From assembly GCA_964479275.1 (NCBI GenBank), contig CAYZLR010000010.1, positions 1 through 58,076 on the forward strand: a DNA stretch of 58,076 nucleotides, in the 5' to 3' direction. The DNA comes from CALLPQ01 sp964479275. Lineage in GTDB: Bacteria > Pseudomonadota > Alphaproteobacteria > Caulobacterales > Parvularculaceae. A model generated the notes under the pieces. The model saw only the letters and a list, made by a program, of their open reading frames with translations. It made no database searches and was not told the origin of the DNA. This document shows positions 9,095 through 18,100 of this stretch, piece after piece. A program made the translations under genes and the position numbers. How positions within the stretch are numbered: position 1 is the stretch's first letter; every line of letters begins with the position of its first letter.

Positions 9095-9808
9095 TTAGCG
9101 TTCCGGTGTTGTTTGCGTTGGTATTGTTGAGGAAGGGGGTACTGTCGAAGAAGGGGGGGGTGTCGGTTCGGGGCGATTAAGTTGTGAGTTGGTATTATTG
9201 CTTGTTTCTTCTGTTGTCGTGACCGTGGTGATGACCTCATTCAGGCCCGCGCGCTCGCTTCGGCCATAGCCCTCGCTCGAGACGTCTTTTGATGGGGGAA
9301 GTGGGGTTTGTCTTTCAGTGTTAGCCGGGTCGAGTTTGGCTGAGTCAGGAATGTATTGTTCAAAAAACTTCGCCCCTGATTGTGCAATTGGCAATGTCAT
9401 AGCATCCCGCACGCTGGTATGTTGCTGGTTTTCCTCAAGATAATATCCGTAAGCGAGGAAGCCGAGGCCAATAATGATATAGGCTCTGGCAAAACCAAAA
9501 ACACCCCCGGCAATTCGGTTAACCAGCGTGCCGCGCTCTGAGAGGGGGAATTTGTAAACGAGAATATGAATTAAGGTATAGAGGAAGATGAACAGAATAA
9601 AAATGGCGATACAGTAAGTTGCCAATGTGGCAATGACGGATCCTTCATTGCCAGCTGCATTTATGATAAAGGGACCAATTTGTAAGCCGAGTAAAATCGA
9701 AATTCCTAAAGCTAGCAATGTTGCAAGTTCAAGGAGTGCGCCCCGAAATATCGCCAACAGTGTTGAGACCACAAAAATCAAGATAATAATTACATCAAAC
9801 AGGGTCAT
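9095..9808 (-). CDS. cvpA: CvpA family membrane protein
   Basis: Inner-membrane protein of the CvpA (colicin V production) family, which is often linked to purF; its biochemical role is unsettled and has been tied to envelope stress and bile resistance. Residues 1-~130 contain four hydrophobic helices with the family pattern FDVIIILIF...RGALLELATLLALG and FARAYIIIGLGFLAYGYYL. The remaining ~100 residues are a polar tail ending in a Pro/Ser/Thr-rich stretch that includes an 8-C run (positions 9153-9160). I chose ATG 9808, with AAGAG upstream; an in-frame GTG at 9817 is the alternative. It sits in the order radA, cvpA, purF on the minus strand and is tightly coupled to purF. Confidence 0.92.
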   Translation of the reverse strand: MTLFDVIIILIFVVSTLLAIFRGALLELATLLALGISILLGLQIGPFIINAAGNEGSVIATLATYCIAIFILFIFLYTLIHILVYKFPLSERGTLVNRIAGGVFGFARAYIIIGLGFLAYGYYLEENQQHTSVRDAMTLPIAQSGAKFFEQYIPDSAKLDPANTERQTPLPPSKDVSSEGYGRSERAGLNEVITTVTTTEETSNNTNSQLNRPEPTPPPSSTVPPSSTIPTQTTPER

Positions 9809-9987
9809 GATGGACACTCTTAACTACGGGCTGTGCGATCAGCCCCTTGGTTTAACGTGTTTAAAGGATTGCTCTAAGAAAGCAATTTACCAAATCTCTT
9901 CGCGGCAACCATAAACCTGTTATCTATCGGGCTCAACAGACGAATTGGTGATGATACTGTAAAAGGGAGAGTAATTGCTTGTGCGGC

Positions 9988-11394
9988 TCAAGATGTAGGG
10001 TTTGGTGCATATTGTTTTACCCAATTGACCAGTTCCATAAGGTTTTGGGGTAGAATTGGCCGGTCAAAATTAAATTGAGGCTTCTTCTTCTTTTCACTTG
10101 TGTGCGGGGCCGGCATCACGGCTCCAGCAAACCCGAGTTTCTCCGCTTCTTTCAGACGCGCTTCGGATTGATTAACGGGACGTATTTGCCCCGAAAGGGC
10201 AACCTCTCCAAAGATGACATGATCATGAGGGAGGGGGGCATCGAAAAGCGAGCTACATAGCGCAGCGGCAGCGGCGAGGTCAGCTGCAGGTTCTGAGATT
10301 CGCATGCCTCCCGCCACATTCAAGAATACATCGTGACGGCCAAACCCAAGCCCGCAGCGCGAGTCAAGGACGGCTAGTAACATAGAAAGGCGCGGCGAAT
10401 CCCAGCCGACTACAGCTCGGCGCGGTGCAGCAAGGCTAGAGGGAGAGACCAGTGCCTGAATTTCGACTAGCAGGGGGCGCGTACCTTCAATGCCTGCGAA
10501 AATCGCTGTACCCGAAGCTGTATCTCCGCGGCCAGTCAAAAATAATTCCGATGGATTGGCAACCTCTCGTAAACCACCCCCTGTCATTTCAAAAACACCG
10601 ATCTCATGGGCTGCCCCGAAGCGATTTTTCACAGCGCGGAGCAGTCTGAAATCACGTCCTTGTTCGCTTTCAAAATACATCACTGCGTCAACCATGTGCT
10701 CGACCACACGCGGCCCAGCAATTTGCCCATCTTTAGTGACGTGGCCCACGAGAATCAGCACGGCCCCACTGGTTTTTGCAAATCGGATCAGGTCTTGAGA
10801 GCATGCTCGCATCTGTGTCACTGAGCCAGGAGTTCCGGGCAGCGTGTCTGACCAGATCGTCTGTATGGAATCAATAATCACGACATCTGGTTTTTCCGCT
10901 TTTAAGGTTGCGAGAATGTCACGCAAAGCGGTTGCAGAAGCTAATTTTACAGGTTTATTGCGCAACCCAAGGCGTTCGGCTCTTAATCGGATTTGAGCAG
11001 GAGCTTCTTCGCCAGAAATATAAGCAACATTCGATCCGCTATCGCTTATTCCACCTGCGATTTGTAAGAGCAAGGTTGATTTTCCAACTCCCGGATCTCC
11101 ACCGATGAGCAAGACTGACCCAGGGACCAATCCGCCGCCGCAAGCTCTATCAAACTCAATATTGTGGGTGTTGAGGCGTATAATAGGGGCGTCATTACCG
11201 TCAAGGCTCGCAAATTCCAGCCGTTTGCCAGTTATTTTTTCACTTGCTTTGCTGGAAATAGAGCCGGGTGGACCGGCTTCAATTTGTTCCTGTTCAAGGC
11301 TATTCCACTCCCCGCAAGAATCGCAACGCCCGGCCCACTTCGCCGTTACCGCGCCGCAGCTTTGGCAGACATATTGTTCCAGGTTTTTCGCCAT
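9988..11394 (-). CDS. radA: DNA repair protein RadA
   Basis: RecA-related ATPase that promotes branch migration in homologous recombination. The full domain order is present in 468 residues: an N-terminal four-cysteine zinc finger (Cys10, Cys13, Cys24, Cys27), Walker A GGDPGVGKST at 98-107, Walker B VVIIDSIQT near 172, the RadA-specific KNRFG motif at 256-260, and a Lon-protease-like C-terminal domain from ~290 (LSGQIRPV near the end). Length is typical. It is followed after 180 bases by cvpA on the same strand; the gap is large enough for a separate cvpA-purF promoter. Upstream lies the AT-rich gap before the giant RTX gene. Confidence 0.97.
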   Translation of the reverse strand: MAKNLEQYVCQSCGAVTAKWAGRCDSCGEWNSLEQEQIEAGPPGSISSKASEKITGKRLEFASLDGNDAPIIRLNTHNIEFDRACGGGLVPGSVLLIGGDPGVGKSTLLLQIAGGISDSGSNVAYISGEEAPAQIRLRAERLGLRNKPVKLASATALRDILATLKAEKPDVVIIDSIQTIWSDTLPGTPGSVTQMRACSQDLIRFAKTSGAVLILVGHVTKDGQIAGPRVVEHMVDAVMYFESEQGRDFRLLRAVKNRFGAAHEIGVFEMTGGGLREVANPSELFLTGRGDTASGTAIFAGIEGTRPLLVEIQALVSPSSLAAPRRAVVGWDSPRLSMLLAVLDSRCGLGFGRHDVFLNVAGGMRISEPAADLAAAAALCSSLFDAPLPHDHVIFGEVALSGQIRPVNQSEARLKEAEKLGFAGAVMPAPHTSEKKKKPQFNFDRPILPQNLMELVNWVKQYAPNPTS

Positions 11395-12112
11395 TTGGTT
11401 GTGAGCCTTAATCGATAAATTTGTGATGGAGCTTGTTAATGCTAATGACAGGTGAAAATTGCAACTATTTTCGCGTTAAACCCTTGGGGTTTGTGAAAAA
11501 AACACAAAAACTTTGCAATATTACCATTTTTTCATAGAGGAAAAACAAGAAATATTGCCCAACCTCAGTAGCTTTTAATGTTTTGTAAGGTTAAAATTAA
11601 GTTAATTTTAATATATAATATTTCTGCATATGTATTGTTTAGTATAATTTATTGTTATTCAAAATATAGATTCCCGATTTGGGTTTGCAAGATAATTGTG
11701 TTGCTTTGCTGGAATTTGAGGGTGGGTAATAGTAACTGCTTGTTTTGCAACAAAAAAAATTAATTTTTTGTTATGTGGTGGCGGACGATCTGTCTCAATT
11801 TTAATCATTTTTGGCTGGATTATATACTCGGTTTTTACTTAAAATTGTGCGCATTGGATTAAGGGCAGCGTTCATTTTCTGCGTTATTCATTTACCGCTT
11901 GCAAAAGCCAAAATGCTTTTTAAAGTAACCACTGCGTTATTTAGATAAAACCAACTTATTGGTGTGGGAAATACCGCGTGGGACTTTGGGAAGGAGCGTT
12001 CTGGTTTAGTGCGCTTCCTTTGTTTCTTGGGAAGAAGCTTTTGCAGGCACTGTGAAGTGTTATGCATAGCATCTTGCTGTGCGTTTTAAAGGTTTACTTT
12101 AGGGGCCTGTGA
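11395..12112. other. 718-bp AT-rich intergenic region
   Basis: Non-coding gap between radA (leftward) and the giant secreted-protein gene (rightward). The line 11581-11640 is about 15% GC, far below the flanking genes. A 61-codon open frame at 11578-11763 is Ile/Lys/Cys-rich with no family match and no ribosome-binding site, so I do not call it. AGGGGCC at 12101-12107 is the likely ribosome-binding site for the ATG at 12113. The region probably carries the regulatory sequence of the giant gene, but no specific promoter could be fixed. Confidence 0.6.
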
Positions 12113-15100
12113 ATGAATAGCGACTATCTTGAGACGGCAGAACGTGCATTTGGCTTTGATGATCCATCATTAGCCGTTGGTTTGAATGATATTGCATTTT
12201 ATTCATCAGAGTTACCCTTCCTCAATGTGCTCAAACAGGTTGGCGACAGTGGGTTCAATGATGGCGCTTGGGAAATTTTTGTGCCCAACCCAGACGATGG
12301 TTCTCTAGAACGTTTTGATTACTCCGAGGCCTATCATGCTGGTTTTCTCGATGAAAATGGGTATGTGCAAAATTTACCTGAAGGGGCTTTTGCTCGCGTT
12401 TTTCTATTTAATTCTTTGACGGAAGAAGCCGGTACTGGCGGGCGTTACGTTTTTTCTTTTGAGGGGGAGGCGGATTTTAAAATTACTGGTGGTGTTGTTA
12501 ATGAGGAATTATCAGAGCCCGGACGGTATGTTGTTGACATTGAAGATGCGACAGCATTCGGGTTGACGATAAACGAGACTGATCCAGGCAATAATCTTCG
12601 GAACTTATCTCTGGTGAGGGAGGAAAATATTGAGCTCTTTGAAGCGGGTGCAATTTTTAATCCTGATTTTATAGAGTTATTTGATGATCACGCTGTATTG
12701 CGTTTTATGGATTGGATGGAGACCAATAATTCCAATCAGATTAATTTCTCCGACCTTGCCACCACTGATGCTGCTTTTTTTGGGATCCCCCCTAATCAGT
12801 CTTATGAATATCTATTTGCAGGTGATGTGCCTGGTTTGGCCGAGCAATTGGCGCAATCTGGACAAACCATAAGTGATCTTTCTAACGGCGAATTTACTCA
12901 AATATTTATTGACCCGTTAACGGGTGAGCCTTTTCGGGATGCGCAAACAAATGAGATCATCATTAATGTTCCCCCTGAATTATTGCCGGAGGGTATCCCA
13001 ACCGGAGTTCCCATTGAGATTCTAGTCGAGCTTGCGAACCAGGTCGGTGCGGATCCATGGTTTAATATTCCTCATCAAGCCACGGATGAGTACGTCCAGC
13101 AATTTGCTGAATATGTGCGTGACAATTTGGATCCAGGATTAACGGCGCGATTTGAGTATTCGAACGAGGTTTGGAACGCTCAGTTTACGCAGTTTCATTA
13201 TGCTAACCAGAAAGGTTTAGAATTATTTGGTGAAGATGCGTATGGTGGCTTCCCTTTCGAGGCGTATTATGGTTACCGTTCTGCAGAAATTCTGGACTTG
13301 ATCACTGATGTTTTTGCAGAGACTGGGTCCCAGGATCGTGTGCATGGTGTGCTTGCGACCCAGACTGTCAATTTCGGTATAGCGCAACAGGCGCTTGAAG
13401 GTGTTGAGATTTACCTCAATGAGCAAAATGAAGGTAAAAGTGTTGACGATCTTTTTGATAGCTTGGCTGTTACAGGATATTATGGCCCAGTAATCCGTGA
13501 GGGGACATTTGAAAAGCCGGGCCACTTATCGCTTTATCAATCTATAATAGACGAATCGATTGCCCGTTTTGAGTCTGGTCTTGAGGCTACGCAATATCAA
13601 TATTTCATCGAGCAAATCACACAGGATTTACGCGACAGTTCTGTCACTAATGCTTATTTTGCTCAAAATCGTCCGGACCTTGATCCCAAAGATTATCCTC
13701 AAGTCTTTTCGCTTGATGAGTTGCAATTTTTCTTTGATTTTAATGCGGGTGTGGCGCGGGCTAACGGTCTTGAGCTTGTGCAATATGAGGGTGGCTCTCA
13801 TATTTTGAGTAGTCTTGATTTGTTTGAAGATACTCGGTTGCTGGATTTTCTCGCAGCCTTAAATGACAGTCCTGAGATAGCGCAAGTTAATACCGATGCC
13901 TTGATCACGTTTAGGCAAACTGAGGGGGCGACCTTAGCGAATGATTTTGTGGGTGTGGCACAGCGCGGCCTATTTGGTCCCTTTGGATCATTGGAAAATC
14001 TCAACGACTCGTCACCCGTTTTTGATAGCTTTAACGAATATAATTTAAATGCAGCGACGGGAACACAGTTTGGTACAACAACAATTGATCAGCCTTTTGG
14101 ATCAATAAATGAAGGGCGTGATCGCAGCTCATTTTTAAATGGTCGTACGGATACGGGTACACAAAACGATGATTTAATTATTGGATCTGTCGAAGAGGAT
14201 TTTCTTGCTGGGTCATTGGGTGACGACACTCTTGTTGGCGGTCGCGGTGATGATGGTCTCAATGGCGGTGATGGTTTTGATATTGCTGTCTTCTCGGGAA
14301 GCGCGTTTGATCATAGTTTTGGCTATACAGGGGACGGGCTTCGGGTTGTTGGGCTTGATGGTGATGATTTTTTAATCAACATCGAGGCCATCAGTTTCGA
14401 AGATGGTGAAACTATTCTCGTTGAATCCCTCGTGAGCGGTATTTCTCCGTTGATTTCTTATTTTGGCGGGCAGGCCTTTACGCCTGAAGTTGACGATAAT
14501 TTGGGTCCGGTAACAATCATCGCTCTGGATGAATTTACAGTTACGGGATTTAATTTGGAGGCGAATGCTAACGAGCCAGCTGTTACTGAAATTATCTATG
14601 CAACAGCAAGAGGAGAAGTTACGCAAACACAACGAGATTTTATTCTCAATGGTGCGCAAGCTGCATTTGATGCTGGAGCCGCTAATTTTGTCAGTAATGT
14701 AACCAACATAACCGGAACCCGGTTTGGTGACCGTTTTGAGGGGCACAATGAAGGTGAACTTGTCGATCTTGGCGATGGCAGTGATGTTTTGTTTGGATTT
14801 GGCGGTGATGACACTTTAAGTGGAAATAGCGGCAGCGATAGTTTGTTTGGCGGGACAGGTAATGATGTCTTGAATCCAGGTTTTGGCGCCGATGAAGTCG
14901 ACGGTGGTGCTGGGGTTGATGCTGTTATTTTAAACAGTTTCCGAACGGATAATATTGTTGTTCGTGAAGGTAATGGTGTTCGGATCCAGAATGCGGGTAA
15001 TGATGATTTTATTCAAAATGTTGAATTTTTCCAATTTCTGGATGGCCAGATTTTAACATTCGATCAATTGTTTGAAGATTTAAATCCGAATTTATTTTAC

Positions 15101-18100
15101 GTCGGTGGCGGTGAATATGAAGCAATCGCGAATGAGGGAACTGGAGTTTATATCTCTTCTTTTTTCGCGAACAGTGTCACCGGGAATGAATTAGGCGTGG
15201 ATGCTAATTCAGTCGTATCTACACAAGATGCTGTTTATTTTGTTACAGACCCTAATTTTTCGTTCGATGTCTTTGAGCAAATAAATTCATTTGGCGTTGC
15301 TAATGCTTTAAATTTTGTCGACCTTATTGCCAATACAAATTCTATTGTCGGAACAGAGTTTAATGATGTATTCATTGGCTTGGGGTCTGGAGAGAGAGTC
15401 TCCTTGGGTGCAGGCAATGATAATCTATCTGGGCTTGGGGGTAATGATACGCTTGATGGCGGTGCGGGAGACGACGTTATTAACGGCGGGGCGGGCGCTG
15501 ATGTGCTTATTGCAGGCCAGGGTAATGATACCATTATTGGGGGTGATGGTGTTGATCTATTGGTGTTGGAGGGAAGTGCTGACGATTATTTTTATTCTAC
15601 TGTATCGGGCGGTGTTGTTATATTCGCTCCGGATGGAGAGTATTTTGTAAGCTCTGTAGAAAATGTTGTTTTTGATGATGGTAATCTTGTTACGCTGCAA
15701 AGCTTAATTGACGGTGATGCAACGCCAGGTTCTGCGGTTACCGATTTAAGAGGATTGAATTATACAGCAACTGGTGATGGGGCTAGCGGTGTTACGATTA
15801 GCACTCTAGATATCAGTAGTCAGACGGCTCAAGACATTGGCGTTCCTGCTAGCGGATTTACCAGTGCGGTAGATTCCATCTTCTTTGTAGCTGACATAGG
15901 TAATCCTGAGGCTTCTCTTGAAAATATCAATCGCGGCATCGATAACGCTTCCTTGGTTGTCGATTTGGTGACAAACCCCGGTGCATTTATCGGTACGATG
16001 TTTGATGACGTCTTCGAGGGAAGCGTTGGTGATGATTCCGTTGAGCTACGGGGTGGGAATGACTTTTTAAATGGCGCCGAAGGCAATGACTCCTTGAGCG
16101 GTGATGATGGTAATGACAGCCTTTTAGGTGGTCAGGGTTCTGATGCGTTAACTGGCGGCAACGGAGATGATTTTGTTTCCGGGGGTGTCGGTGATGATCT
16201 CATTTTCGGGGGTTTGGGCAGTGATACAATTGATGGCGGCGAAGATTTTGATACGCTTTCTTTTGAAAATGTTCAGGGCAGTGTTGTTCTCGATTTCTCA
16301 ACAGGCGTTCATGGCGGTGCTGCCACAGGTGATACCATCTCTCGTATTGAGGCCGTGATTGGGACTTCTGGTAATGATACAATTATTGCTGGGGATCCTG
16401 AATTAAATATAAGCGGCGGCATTGGTGATGATTCTCTTATAGGAGGAAGCGGCAATAACATTATCTCTGGGGGATCAGGGCGTGATACTCTTTTTGGCGG
16501 CGGCGGAAATGATTTTATTGACGGAGGCAGCGGCGAAGATGTGCTGCTTCTTCAAGGGTCTGCGAGTGATTATACATTTGAAGAAACACAAACCGGATTT
16601 ATTGTCACGGGGCTAGAGGGGTCTGATACCCTGACTGCAGTTGAGAATGTTCAATTCTCCAACGGTGAAATTTTTAATCTGTTTGTACTGTCAAATCCTA
16701 CCCCGCCATCTACAACCAGTTTGGGCGGAGGAAGCTTTGAGGGCGTTTCCACAGGATCAGCTGGGGTCATCATAGGCGCGATTGATCCTAACGGCGTTAC
16801 GGCTAGTGATTTTGGTGTTGGCCCAGCCGGATTTACTAATAATATCGATACAATCTATTTTGTTGCCGATGCTGATGATCCGTTAGCGACAAATGAGATT
16901 ATCAATGGTGGAAGTTTTGCTGCTGTTAATGTTGCGCAATTTTTTGCGCAAGTGGGCTCTTTTAATGGTACTCAATTTGATGATCGCTTCACTGGCAGTC
17001 TAGGTAATGAAACTGTAGACCTTGGGGCGGGCAATGATGAACTCTCTGGGTTTGCAGGAAATGACACGCTTTCTGGCGGTAGCGGCGATGATGTTCTCAA
17101 CGGCGGTGATGGCGATGATGTCCTTGAGGGCGGTACTGGTGCAGATACGATTAATGGCGGTGCTGGTACAGATATTTTATCGTTTGCAAATGCGCTTACC
17201 GCTATCGGGATTGATTTTACCAATGGCGCGAATAATAGCGGTGCGGCGATAGGGGATAGTGTTTCCGATATTGAAATCATTCAGGGTTCTGTACATGACG
17301 ACACAATTACCCTTGGCAGCGCGATTTTTGAAGCCAATGGTGGAAACGGGAACGATGTCCTCGCAGGGGGTGCCGGAAATCATAGTCTTTTTGGTGAACT
17401 TGGGGATGATACACTCATCGGGGGCGATGGAGTAGATTTTCTTGACGGTGGTATTGGAGATGACCTCATCCAGGGGGGCTCTGGTGCAGATATCATTATC
17501 GGTGGGTTTGGTCGCGATACAGTGTCATTTGAAAACAGCACAACTGGATTAACTCTTGATTTTGGTCAGGAAGTTTATACCGGTGATGCTGCAGGCGATA
17601 GTATCTTTGGTGTGGAAGCTGTCATTGGTTCCCAGGGGGATGATCATCTTATCCTCAGCGGTGATGTTGTGGATGCTGAAGGCGGTTCTGGCGCAGATAC
17701 GATTGTTGGAACAGACGGAAACAATATTCTGTTTGGGGGGAGTGGTGATGACACATTAGATGGCAGGGTTGGAAATGATGTTCTTAACGGCGGTGAGGGA
17801 GAAGACTTGGTAATTCTCTCAGGCTCAACCGGAGATTATATTATTGAGCAAAATGCTGATGGTTTTGTTGTCACGGGCATAGATGGCGTTGATACCCTTA
17901 TTGATATTGAGAATGTCCAATTTGCTGATGGTATGACTATTTCTCTGCTTGATTGGTTGGGGGGAAATCAAAATGCTGAAGATAATCAGGCACAGGCTGA
18001 AGATGAGGAAGAGAATCAAGCCGGTGCATTAAGCATAGAAGATAATACGTTTCAGTCTGAGGCCGATGGCGATAACGGAGTGCTTATTCGGGCAATTGCG

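Noticed and set aside
11578..11763. 61-codon frame in the AT-rich gap
   Set aside because: Ile/Lys/Cys-rich product expected by chance in AT-rich DNA; no ribosome-binding site.
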